Below are positions 49,201 through 60,500 of a stretch of DNA of 64,000 nt, piece by piece. The DNA is from Brachionus manjavacas. Lineage: Eukaryota; Rotifera; Eurotatoria; Ploima; Brachionidae. How positions within the stretch are numbered: the first letter of the stretch is position 1; each line of letters begins with the position of its first letter. The stretch is taken from the NCBI GenBank assembly GCA_019054805.1, contig JAHQIY010000005.1, positions 2,711,501-2,775,500 on the forward strand, in the 5' to 3' direction. The notes below the pieces were generated by a model that saw nothing but the letters and a program-made list of their open reading frames with translations, made no database searches and was not told the origin of the DNA. A program made the position numbers and the translations under genes.

Positions 49201-50963
49201 ATTTTATTTTCATGATCATCAACTATCGGCCTACAAACACACACACACACGGCCATTTTTCTCCATACAGTCTTTTTCATATTTAAATAACTCTCTTTTT
49301 TCAAATCGAAGCTTTACTTGTATCCAGGAAAAGAAATTTCTTTTTCTTCTATTGAATATCCCAGTGTGTGTGTGTGTCTAAGCAAAAAAGAAAAAAAGCC
49401 GATTTCTATTTTAATTGTTGGAATTTTCTCCAAATCGCTTGGTTAAATCTAATTAATTTCATGTATAGAACTTAAATCAAATTATTACTAATTGCACAAC
49501 ATGTTCGAGCTAATCACTTTGCCAAACACGTACTACCAGACGGACAAAATCTACGGATTGAATGGTACAGACCAGCTATTCGCAGTGCCGAACGGCACAG
49601 GCCTCGCGTCCATCGGCACCAGCTTGAACGCTCAAACAGGCAGCCAGGCAAACGCCAGCACTCTGATCCAGGGCCAACAGGGCGTCTACCCTCAGATAGC
49701 AATACATCCGCAGCTGGCCAACCCTGCCCTAATGCCCAACGCCAATCTGAACACATCGGCGGCAATACTGGCCGCCGCTGCCGCTCTTGCCGGCAATCCC
49801 CAGTCCTCTTCTCCCACTGCTTCTTCTTCGTCCTCTAACTCGACCCCCTCTCAGCCCTTCGTTCAACTCAACACTCACACCACCACTTCGTCCATTAATT
49901 CTTCTTCTAGCGCTTCGCCCTCAGGTACTAACCAAGCCAACTCTTCTAATTTAGTTAACATTAGCAACGGTGCTCAGAACTTGTTTCCCACTAGCTCTTC
50001 ACAGAGCAATACTCACATGTTTGACTGTAAATCTGACGCTTCTAACCCTGACAATGTAAGATCTAGTGCAAGCATTTTTTTGTTTTTTTGCTTTTTTAAA
50101 TAAAATTTTCCAAAATTATTATTTCATTTTTTTTAACAAAAAAGATGATTACAAAAACAAAGAAAATATTTGTGGGCGGACTGTCGGCCGAGACAAGTGC
50201 CGAAGATGTGAAGAACTATTTTAGCCAATATGGTAAAGTAGACGACGCCATGCTCATGTTTGACAAGTCGACCAAGCGTCATCGCGGCTTTGGCTTCGTT
50301 ACGTTTGAGAATGAGGACATAGTGGACAAGGTGTGCGACATTCACTACCATGAAATAAACAAAAAGAGAGTCGAGTGCAAAAAAGCCCAACCCAAAGAGG
50401 TTATGTACGCGCAGCAAATGGCCAAAGGCAGAGCGGCGCTGGCCAAAGGGGTCTATGGCGACATACTAAATGCGTATGTGTACGGCATCGGTCGAACAAT
50501 ACCAGCCGCTTATCCATCGCCTGGCTTCTTTCAAATGCCCTGTAATTATCATTTTATTTTTAAATGAGACCAGTTTAAAATAAAAAGAAGACGTCTGTAA
50601 AGTTAAGGTATTCATTTGAGGATTTAATTAGAGGCTAGAATAGATATTAGTTTAAGTATGCTAGTTTAGAAATGTTTGACACATCTGACTGCTCTAGTCA
50701 AACATTTATAGCTGTTGATCAACTAGATTTTTTTCTATGAATATTTTTCCCTTTAAGCTGGACTGCCTGGCTACAGTTTTGTGCCCACCTTACAAGCTCC
50801 TGGTGAACGACCGTTCTTCGACTACAGTCAGTTGAGTTTGGCAGCAGCTGGTGTACAAATGAATGGCAATCCTCAACAGCGACCTGACCCAAACTCGTAC
50901 ACAATTGGCCAATTTGCCAGAGATCCTGTACAACGAAGCAATTTGCAGCCTTATTTGAGCTAG
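43273..50963 (+). CDS. msi: Musashi-family RNA-binding protein (two RRMs)
   Basis: A cytoplasmic translational regulator of neural and stem-cell mRNAs. Main transcript: exons 43273-43610, 44260-44344, 44408-44449, 50145-50541 and 50758-50963, giving 355 residues. An acidic N-terminus precedes RRM1 (about 73-152) with RNP2 MFIGGL (74-79) and RNP1 RGFGFITF (113-120). The linker reads IDPKRAFPR, as in vertebrate Musashi. RRM2 follows with RNP2 IFVGGL (163-168) and RNP1 RGFGFVTF (202-209), then [19 protein letters not shown], a Musashi hallmark. The C-terminal tail is short and uncharacterised. The ATG at 43273 is the first in its frame. Introns are 649, 63, 5695 and 216 bp. The 5.7-kb intron contains another coding exon listed separately. 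An acceptor-like TTTTTTCGTAG near 43150 suggests a spliced 5' UTR. Confidence 0.92.
48348..48599 (-). other. Antisense 83-codon ORF inside the long Musashi intron
   Basis: It starts with ATG and is unusually rich in mixed hydrophobic and charged residues for this A+T-rich DNA. A stretch [15 protein letters not shown] looks like the strand-loop around a Walker B motif in RecA/RAD51-type ATPases. No Walker A or other domain is nearby. It may be a gene fragment or chance. Confidence 0.2.
48985..49112 (+). promoter_or_regulatory. Candidate promoter for the second Musashi N-terminal exon
   Basis: A G-rich tract (48985-49007, runs of three, four and six G) is followed by a GC-box-like GGGCGG (49081-49086) and a CCAAT box (49108-49112). 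These lie about 390-515 bp before an internal Musashi coding start. Such G+C-rich motifs are rare in this background. No TATA/initiator pair was found. Confidence 0.35.
49237..49377. repeat. Inverted pair of CA and GT microsatellites
   Basis: (AC)7 at 49237-49250 and (GT)7 at 49364-49377 are perfectly complementary 14-nt arms separated by 113 bases, just upstream of the internal Musashi exon. A transcript through them could fold into a stem. Confidence 0.75.
49501..50055 (+). CDS. msi: Alternative Musashi coding exon (low-complexity N-terminus or cassette)
   Basis: An ATG at 49501 opens 185 codons ending at a donor GTAAGA after 50055 in phase 0, exactly matching the phase-0 acceptor of the RRM2 exon at 50145. 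The peptide begins [16 protein letters not shown] and turns into Ala-, Ser-, Asn- and Thr-rich low-complexity sequence. A stop at 49489-49491 in the same frame, with no AG before the ATG, makes it a first exon. The isoform would be 385 residues and have only RRM2. Alternatively, an acceptor-like TACTACCAG ending at 49539 could splice it in frame as a 172-residue linker between RRM1 and RRM2. Coding G+C is high. Fly Musashi also carries low-complexity N-terminal sequence, but the match is not specific. Confidence 0.65.
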
Positions 50964-53061
50964 ACGCTGCGCTTGCAATGTTCACGTAAATTCCACTACT
51001 AACTTTGCCGGAATTCTTATTCTGATTCTCAACAAAAAAAAGAAACAATTTTTTTTTCAAACATTTTATAAATTATTCAACATCAAATCGAAATACGAGG
51101 GAAGTTTATTTTTCTAAAAGTTCTTTTAAATCTTTTTGGATGTTTCACTTTTTTTTTTTTTAAATTTATTTGTTGTTATTTATGAGCAAAAATTAATTGA
51201 AAGGTGATATTAGAGAAGTGGCGTTTTAGCGGAGTTTGTGAGCGCAAACTTCCTTAAAGTAAAAAAATCTCTTGTATATCATTGATATTATTTTAATGTG
51301 TCTAGCCTTTCAATATGTTGTATATTTAATTGGCGATCAAAAGCACTCTTACATACACGGAGGACAAGAAGCCTACCTTTACAACCAAATTGCTTTTAGA
51401 CCTTCGACTATATTCATTTGATTCTTTTTGACTGAAATTATTAAACTTTGAATTGAGAAATCATTTTTTAAGAAAAAATTGTATTTTTTTTTAATGAATT
51501 TTAATTTTTTTTTAATAAAAAAGCTATTTGTGAACTTGCTATTCATTTTTAAAGACTAAAATAATTTTTGAATTTGTTGCTTTTTAATAAATTATTTTTT
51601 TTCACATTTCAAAGACGAATATTAAATCAAAAAACAATTAATTAATTTCTTCCTTGTTTCTATTAATATTTAATAAAAATTAATAAACAGTTCAAACAAT
51701 TTTTTAGTTGTCTAAAAAATTAGTCAACAAAAGACTCTTGTGAGGTTTTTTGAAGTTCAGTACAAAGAACAGAACAAGTTTGAAACCAGTTCATGGTGCA
51801 ACATTCTAAGTCTGCAAATGATGCGCAAAATCTCTGCAAAACGCTCGAACCTATTGGAATTTAATTTCTGCATAACTCTAAAAATTTAGCAGACCTTGAA
51901 ATTTGATGCAACTTTGAGTGTTGCAGTATTTTGCATTTTGCAATTTTGACATTTTTAATTTGTTCGCAAAACAATTTCAAAAAATGATCCTGGTCAACCT
52001 CGTCTTCCGATCAAATTCTGTAAACTTGATCACCGTCAAGCCTTTTATCATTTTGGTATTCATATTTTGTAAAAAGGGAATCAAATAAAAAACAGGGACT
52101 GTTAATATTTTTCAAAAAACAAAATACCATTAATTTAATTAATCTTAAAAAATATCTTATTTTTGAAGTTTAATTAAGTGGTCGGTAACTAAGTATTTTT
52201 TATTTGTAATTGCGAAATTTAATTAAAAAAAAGTTCAATAGAAATCAATTTTTTTTATGTAATTGTAGATTTTCTCTTAGACTAACTGGTTTCTATTCTT
52301 ACTTTTCTTGATTCTAATTTATTTTTCTTTTAATTCTAATATTATTTCTAATTACATCTTCAGACGATGATGACCAGTTTTCATCATTTTCATCACATTA
52401 AAAAAAAAAAAAAAAAAAATTACTAAAAAGCAGATAATTCATCGTCATATTTACATTGGTTTATTAAAAACTCATTTTTTTTAAAAATTTTCGTAAAAGA
52501 TTTATAAGTTATCTAAAAAATTATTAAGGCAAAGCGTTTTTTTGCCGAACAGTTTCATAAACCTAAAGTTTGTATAGTTTGTTTTACAAAGAGTCGGAAT
52601 AATTAGAGAACAATGCAAGTTTTTTTATAATATGTTTTTTCTTACATTTTTCGCTATTTTGATTTTTTCATATTTACTTTTTCTTTCTAACCTTCTCCCA
52701 AATGGAACATAAAGCGTTTTACATATCAAACATTTAATGATTATGTTTAATTAATTTAAATTTATTGTTTAATTTAATATTTATTTCAAAAATTTAATTA
52801 AAAAGCGCTTTCCAGTGCTTTTTTTAATTAAAATTAACAAAAGAATTTTGAATCATTTTTGTGACATATCAACTTGATGAATCGAAAGCCGATTTATGTT
52901 TCTTTTTAACAAAATTTTTATATTTTGAGTAATATTTTTCTGAATTTAAGTACAAAACAAACTAAAAGAATCATTGTTCTCAAAGATATATTTATTAAAA
53001 AAAATTTATACAAATTTAATCGAATTAAGTCGATAAAAACCGAAAAAAAAATAATCCATGA
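50964..53061. other. Spacer between convergent Musashi and CNG genes
   Basis: About 2.1 kb of 3' UTR and spacer. Several AATAAA-like hexamers follow the Musashi stop; a minus-strand AATAAA for the CNG gene lies at 52996-52991. A stretch at about 51750-52040 is less A+T-rich and full of TGCAA/TTGCA motifs. A 19-nt A run lies near 52400. No gene is seen. Confidence 0.55.
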
Positions 53062-56000
53062 TCAAATTTTTGCAACTTCTTTCAGATTACAATATTTCTA
53101 AATATAATTGAAATATAAAATTAAATAATAAAATAGAATAAAAAAAATACCTGCAATAATTTAATTCTGGAATCTAAAAGTTTAATTTTCGCATCTTTTT
53201 GATCAATTAAATCATGTAAATATCTGAATTTTGCATCTTTTGTTTCGGACACATGTTTCTAATTTAATTAAAAATCTTTTAATTTTTTATGTTTTTTTAT
53301 TTTAAAAGATTTTACTTTTAATTCTTGAATTAGACTTTCAACAATTGCAATCTTATTTATTAAATCTTCATTTTTGCATATATCCAAAATTTTGCTTAAA
53401 CTTTCGACAATCATTTGATTATCAAAGCACCTTGAGTGCAATACCTTAACAAATTCTTTCTCTATTATTTCCTCAGTATGAGAAATATTTTCGATTTCTG
53501 GCAAACTTGACAAAATCAGCTCTGTTGGTGTTTTACTTAGTGCAGGGAAACCAAGCATATCAGTTGACAAGCCACGATTATCTTCGTTGACCAAATTGGT
53601 CAAATCGTTTTCAGAGTCTTGATTTTTTTGGTTCTTTAATTTGGCTTGATCTGATTTTAAATCACTTTTAGCATTATTTATCTTGGCTTTTTCTTCAATT
53701 AAATGTAAAGCTGATTTATTTTCATTTAGTTCCTTTATATTTATTTTTGAGGTACTGATAGACGATGAGTTTTGATTTTGATTCAGTCTTCGTTTTCCGT
53801 ATTCAATCAAAATTTTCTTAGAAGAAATTTAGCATCAAAAATTCTGCAAATAATGGAATAATTTAAAGTACTTCTGCATCTGGATAGTCTTTTACAGCAG
53901 ATAACACATCTTCTTTTGAAAGTGAAAAAAGCTCGGCGTACCCAACTGATCTAACGTCAGCAGTTCGACGATTTGATGCGCCTTCGATGTTCAGTATACC
54001 TATTTCTCCGAAAAAATCTCCTGAATACATTTTGGTAAGAACTTGACCATTTTCTCTGCAATTCACAATTGAAAATTAATTACATTTAAATTAAATTTAA
54101 ATATTAGCTATTACCCTATAACTTCCAAAACTCCATCTGCAATAATAAACATTTCTCTGGCTACCTCGCCTTTACGGCAAATCATATCACCGGGTGTAAA
54201 AATGAAAGCACGCATTTTTAGAACTAGATCATGTAAAAATTCCGGCTGACATTCTTGAAAAATTGTTACTTTGCGCAGCGTTTCCAAATTGACATGCAGA
54301 GCCAGTTCAGTTTTTAATTTGTCTGGAAGCAAACCGATAGAATGAATATCACCAGCTCCGTTCATCCGACCTCTTTTAATATATATGAATATGTGACTTA
54401 TTAAAATTAAATAGAAATTATATCTGTAATTTTATCAAAATAGATCCTGAGATTTATCTTGGAAAAAAAATAAATTAGACTTTTAAAAAATTCCTCACTA
54501 TTGATGACATATCTGAATCCTGCTGACGTACCAAAATAATTTTCTATTGAAATTTTTATTTATAAGCTGAAAGCTGATCAAATTTTAATTTCAAATGATT
54601 TATTAATTGCTAAATGGAGTTGATCAATTTAGAAATTCCAAATCAAATATAATAAAAAAATGTCGAAGAAAGAAGCTTCTAAATTTATTTATGTTTGTTT
54701 TTCTTTTGATACAAAAATTCATTTTTCCATTTTAAAAATTATATCTATTTGAAGTTTTAAATTTGAAAATAAAATATGTTATTTCACCTAATTGCTATTA
54801 ATTTCAATAAATAATTAATATTAAAAATAACTTTCAAATAGGTAATAGACTAAAAATAAAAAATATTAAATTTAAAAAATAATAATAACAACTGAATGAA
54901 AATCTATATAAAGAAGTGACCAAAAGTCAACCTTTAACAAACTGAAAATGTTAGTTGACTTTTCAGTTGAAATGGTTGATTTAGATTAAGCTCCTCGATA
55001 GAAGATTTCTAAAGGTTCATTTTAAAGATTTTACATTTAAAACTAGATAATTACACTGAAAGAAAGAGCTAAATTCCGTTCCAATCTTTCAGGGCATTTC
55101 TCAAACTATGCCATAAAAATGATATTTTAACTTTTTGTTAAAATTTTTTAAGATTTTTAAGAGAAATGATTTTTTTTAATTAAATAAACTCCAATTAATT
55201 TTGAGTCTTCAAATTTTGTTTCTTTTTTTTTAATTGTTATTTATTCATGTGATAATCAATTAAATTTTTTTTGATAAAATGAATCTTGTCATGACATTAA
55301 TGATCCATAGACTATAAATATAATTTTAGCAATTAATAAATCATTTGAAATTAAAATTTGATCAGCTTTCAAATATTTTAAATAAAAATTTCAATAGAAA
55401 ATTATTTTGGTACCGAATTTTTATTAATTGCTTTTTAAAATGCAGCTGCAAAAGCTCAATGTGAAGTTCGATAATTAAAATAATTAAGATTACACAATGC
55501 TTTCATGCAAATTATTTTCTTAGTTTTATGATTTTCTGATTTTCTGAGTGTATATTTGTTCAAAAAAATATGTAATAAACGTTTAAAGGAAAATCCCCAG
55601 ACTAATTAAAAATAAAATAAAGAAATTCTCTAGATAACATTAGTTATTAGAGCAAAAAAAATCAATATCTATAAGGATGTTTTAATGAAATTATTAAAAT
55701 CACCTAGACCAAGAGTAGTCGTACCAACGCTGAACTCTCTTTTGCATTTCTGTCGGTACATTGTGATTTCTCATGTATTGCTTTGCACCATCCTTTAATT
55801 TAAAAATTATTTACTTTTTAAAAAAGGACCAAATAAATTTCTTCCCAAATCATACCAGTAGTCTTTCGAACTCGACTCGATTGGCGTTTCGGTTGGTGAT
55901 CACATTACCAACTTGTCCTAATAAAAAATTTAAAAAAAAAGACTAAAATAATTTGGAATAAAATCAGCCATACCCACTATTAAGGCGATCACAAAAACTG

Positions 56001-57542
56001 CCAAATAGTGAACCGCAATTGAGAACAAATACCTTTTTATTGTAAATTGGTAAATTGATGATAAAACAAATTATTAATTTTAAAATGTTTGGCTTATGAT
56101 AAAAGCCAATAAAATCCTTTTAGCTATACAAAAAAAAGAATTTGTTTTATCAACAACTTACCGATAATTGCTCATTTCTTTCAGCCACCTAAAAAAGAAA
56201 ATAAAAAATTGTAAGAATAGAATTTGTAAGTGCGATAAGGATTTTATTGAAATATCAAGGCCTAGATCAAGAAAAAAATGAAAACTCACTGCCAATTAGT
56301 CTCTGGCGGAGGTAAATCTCCAATAGTCGTCAAAGTCAATGTGCTCCAGTACAAACATCTCAAGTACATTCGAGGTAAAAGTGCAAACTCATCAACTGGT
56401 TCGGGATAAGACCAGTGGCCTTTAAATCCCTCTGCTTTCGAAATGAGAAAATAAAAACCGGCAAACCAATGTCCTAGAAGGAACAATATGTGCGTCAAAT
56501 TAGCAACTCTCCACACATTTGGATATAGAGTACGGCTCTCTGTCATGTAGTACAACTCGGATGTGCGATATAGCTTGAAAAATCGTGGAAAACGCAGAAT
56601 AGGCATACTACCATACCATATCTGAATTATTTCCAAAGGCAGTAAGGAGAATATATCCAAAAAGAACATGCTTGATTTGACATAATTCAAAGCAAGTTTT
56701 TTTGAGTCGTAGACTAGAAGACCTTGTTCCAAATAACCGGTTCTGAAATGTACAAAAATGTCCAACAAATAGATGGTATCTGAGACCAAGTCGGCTATTT
56801 TCCAATAGGAGCTAAACAAAATTTGTAATTTTTCGAATGATTGACGCGCTATCACTAGCCACATATTGTACCATACACAAACATTTAAAACAAATAGCCA
56901 AATGAACATACAATTGTCGTCAGGACTCAGCACAAAAAAGTTGCATTTGTGCAAAATTTTTTGGTAGTAAAATTTTAGTGACGACTGTTTGGACGACGAT
57001 TGAGAAGTCGTGGATGCTGATGAGAGAGAAATTTTTTTCTTCCGATTAAAATAGCCTTTAAAATTGTCTTTGTCACTTTTGGCCACCATTTGCACTGGAA
57101 TGCAGTCATCCTTTTCCTCAGTAGATGAATTTTTTTTCAATAAACTATTAAGTTCACTATTGTTTTTTAACTTTGCCAAATTCAAAGGACCAATTGATTT
57201 TTTTGATCGCCTCTTGGAAATCGGTGTTGTGTTGTCACTTGAATTTTCGTTTACTTGGTGACTGCGGGTGGAAAACTTTTTCAAGAATGAGTCTTGTCGG
57301 CAAAACTCGTTCTCGCTTTGCTGTCGTTTCATATGCTTCTCTAGCTCGTCATTGTACATTTTGATCTGTTTGTATTTAGACACTGAATTCATTTGGTTAA
57401 TTGAGGCATAACTGGCACACGTTTCAACTTTTCTCAGCTTTTTCTCATCATAGCTCTCGTTTAGATCCTTGGGTGTAGGTGGTACGCTATTCTTTACCGT
57501 ATTATTGCTCGATTCATTTATTGAAGTTGAAGACAATTCCAT
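53062..57542 (-). CDS. Cngl: Cyclic nucleotide-gated cation channel, CNG-like (Cngl) type
   Basis: A plasma-membrane cation channel opened by cAMP or cGMP. Exons: 57542-56290, optional 56188-56162, 56032-55974, 55917-55856, 55792-55704, 54372-54115, 54055-53872, 53816-53316, 53258-53151 and 53097-53062. This gives 849 residues, or 858 with the microexon. A Ser/Lys-rich N-terminus is followed by S1 (~211-231), S2 (~247-265), S3 (~290-306), a weakly charged S4 (~313-330), S5 (~344-368) and the pore YWSTLTLTTIGDLPPPETNW. S6 ends in VGQVGNVITN. The C-linker YDYSWSRGRMNGAGDI and the binding domain (GDMICRKGEVAREMF, FGEIGILNIEG, RRTADVRSVGY) match fly Cngl closely. The last coding exons form a leucine-rich coiled coil (LHDLIDQKDAKIKLL). 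The filter has Asp where vertebrate CNGA has Glu. Most introns are 53-129 bp; one of 1331 bp holds an inverted-repeat element. Confidence 0.93.
54528..55414. mobile_element. TA-flanked element with ~88-bp terminal inverted repeats (MITE-like)
   Basis: The left arm (54528-54614) and right arm (55325-55414) are near-perfect reverse complements, differing mainly by a few extra bases in the middle. Both arms begin CCAAAATAATTTTCTATTGA directly inside a TA, as expected for a TA target duplication of the Tc1/mariner superfamily. The ~710-bp interior has no ORF and contains smaller hairpins (AAAAGTCAAC/GTTGACTTTT near 54926-54962). It lies within the 1331-bp intron of the CNG gene. The close match of the arms suggests a fairly recent insertion or selection on pairing. 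Confidence 0.75.
56162..56188 (-). CDS. Cngl: 27-nt in-frame microexon of the CNG channel, next to the pore
   Basis: A 27-nt segment is bounded by TTTTTTAG upstream and a consensus donor GTAAGT downstream. It keeps phase 2 on both sides, so inclusion adds nine residues (WLKEMSNYR) and skipping joins NWQ directly to YLFSI. The skipped form matches the conserved family sequence between the selectivity filter and S6. The microexon is therefore probably a regulated cassette. Confidence 0.6.
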
Positions 57543-60500
57543 TATTTAAATTGATTTAAATAAATAAAGATATTATTTATTTCTTGAATACTTTCATTCG
57601 TAAAATTTAAAAAAAATTTTATCTGCTTAATTAAAAGTTAATTAATAAAATGAGTTAAATACAAAAATGGATTTTTTATTCCAAAATATTCAAAAAAAAA
57701 TGCAAATTCAAAGACAATTCTTAATTCAACCACAATTGAAATCTAAAACGGAATCATGTGAATGCGGTTTTTATATTTAATGAAATATTAGGAAAATTTT
57801 TTTTTTCAAATTATACTTAATTAAATATTTTACCATCTCTATTACTAAATTAAAATGTCTAATATCAATTTCCTTTTAGTTCAGTGAGCTAGGAAATTAG
57901 AGATTCAAATCGCAAAGAGAACACTGTGAATTTCGATTAAGTCTAATTCAAATTTGTAAAAGTCATCTTCAATAGAATTTAATAAAATTATTTAAATTAT
58001 TTAATTCAATATATTTATTTTAATTAGTAAAATAGTTTAAACATATACAGGAAAAGAAAGTTGAAAATAAACAAAAGGTATTTTTTTGAAAGTATGTGCT
58101 TGAATCTTATAAATTGATTGAATCAATTGCCAATGAATTTAATAGACCAGAAAGATGTTTTGACCTGAAATATTTTCCTTAAAGAGAAATCTTGGTTTGT
58201 CTAAATCCGCAGCCAACACTTTCAGATTTGCACTGATTTGGATTTATTTTTTATTCGTACTTAAAATATATTAAATTTGTTTAAGCAAACGGAAAATTAT
58301 GCTTTATGGTTGGAAAATAATTTATAAGAAAAAATATTCTGAATAAAAAGTTGTTTTTTATTTGTTTTTTTACAACTCTTTCATTTATGATTTTAACAAT
58401 TTTTACTCAATATTTTAAGAATGCAGACTGAAAAGAGGGTCTTTTGGCGCTTATAAAAATTATTTTGCTAAATGAAATTAATTTTTTTATAAAATCAAAT
58501 AAAGATGTTAAAAATCATGTTTATTTAAGAAGTACTTGAAATTTTTCTTAAATTGCTTACAACGGTATGATTTTATTTCCCTTTCAGTTGAATTAATCAA
58601 TAAAAATTTACTAAAATATAATACATTTTATTATTTTTCTTTTTAAGGGGTTGACAGAGTTCGAATTTTTATAAAAAGCTGATAATATTAAATAATCAAC
58701 ATTAATTTTCAAAATCCCGTTTAGTCGAATGAGTTTAAACGAATTTAAAATTAAAAGAAAATCTGTTTTAACTTTTTTATTGATGAATCTACAATTTTTT
58801 AAATAAAATTTCGAAAACATATATTATAAGGAATTGATTTTTTGATCATTTAGCTATTTAATAATTATAAAAATAATAAATAATTTTAGTCCCCTATTTC
58901 TCATTTTATAACCATTCTAGCAATTTTTTTGGGAAAAAATTATCTTTAATCATAAAAGTAGTTTAACTAATAGTTGTAAAATAGATTTGAACGATTGCCT
59001 CTAAGTGAATTATATAATTCTTTTTAGACTTCTAGCTGTTGAATAAAAAATTGGTTAAAGGAAGATTTATATTTAATCGGATCAGTTAGACTTAGGATTC
59101 AATTTCTTGGTATTTAATTTAATGACTAGCTCTAATAATATTTAATTAAAGACAAAATAGTAACAAATATCTGCTATAAAGAAAAATTTTGGGAAATTAA
59201 AAAAAATCTGACTGACATTTTTTAAAAAAAAATTAAAAGCCTCAAAAGATAGGGATATCCTTTAGGAGTTACAATTCAAATGCTAATTTTTTTTATCAAA
59301 TTTAAAAGAAAGTAATATCTCAATGAAAGGCTTTGTGTAAAAATAAAATTTTATATTTTTGACATAACTTTTAAAAAATTACATCTATTGACTAAGAAAG
59401 AAGAAATTTTCATCTAAGTCTGATAGAACAATAATTGAAATATTGAATCTCGTTTTCAAACTCGTTTTTAGGATACCTCAGCAGCAAATTTTATGGCTTC
59501 GTAACAATATTGATTTATTTCAATTTTTAATAATTATCAATAAAACTTAATTGAAAATTATTTAACTTGGTATTCCCTATGGAGGAACCAATTATTCAAT
59601 GACTTGACTTTAATAGAAAACTTTTTCTGAAAAGAAGGGGTTCTTTCTTTTATCATATTGATCGATTTGTTATCATGCAAAAGGATACATAAAAATTCTT
59701 AGAGATAAGATCTAAATTTTTTTTTGGAAAATCAAGTTCAGCAAAATTAGATATTTTGAAGGTTTCTTATTTTAATTGAGGACGAGGCCTTTGAAAAGCG
59801 GAATTTGTGCAGAATCTTTTTGTCGATTCACTTTCGATTTGATTTATTTGACATTTTTTGATTTCTAAAATTTAGATTATTTTCGTGACATTTTTATCTG
59901 CGATTAGTTACAAGCTTAAGAAAAGCATGTAAAGTTGGATAATGATAAATTATTAATATATTGTTAAATACTTCTTATGTATCTTTACTGTAGAGACATA
60001 AAATTTGACAAAAAAAACTTTAAAAATTAAAAAAATTAATTATTATCCGAATTTTACTTCTCTATAAACAAGTCTTAAAATCAGCAAAAATCGAAACTTT
60101 TTGCTGTCAAAGAATTTGACAATCAGTTTTAAATCAATAAAAAAGCTATTTTCCAAATTCTAAAATCTATTTTTTCATCGAATGCAAATTAAAACTAATT
60201 GTTAGATTATGCCCACGGAGTCATCGATAATTAAGATTACTTTAAATCATTAGTTGTTTTGTTCGAAAATTTATCTATTCCAAACTAAAAATTAAAAAGC
60301 TCAATAGGATGAAATTATTGAGCTATTCATCAAAATAATCTTTAAGTTATTTAATTATTTAAAATTTAAAAAACTTGCCGGCAAAAAAATAAATTTATAT
60401 CTCAATTTAAAAAATATGCACTTTAAATTGATCTTTTCAAAGAATTTTGACAAGTAATTAAGCATTAAAACAAATAAATAAAGACGCCTATAAATCAAAC

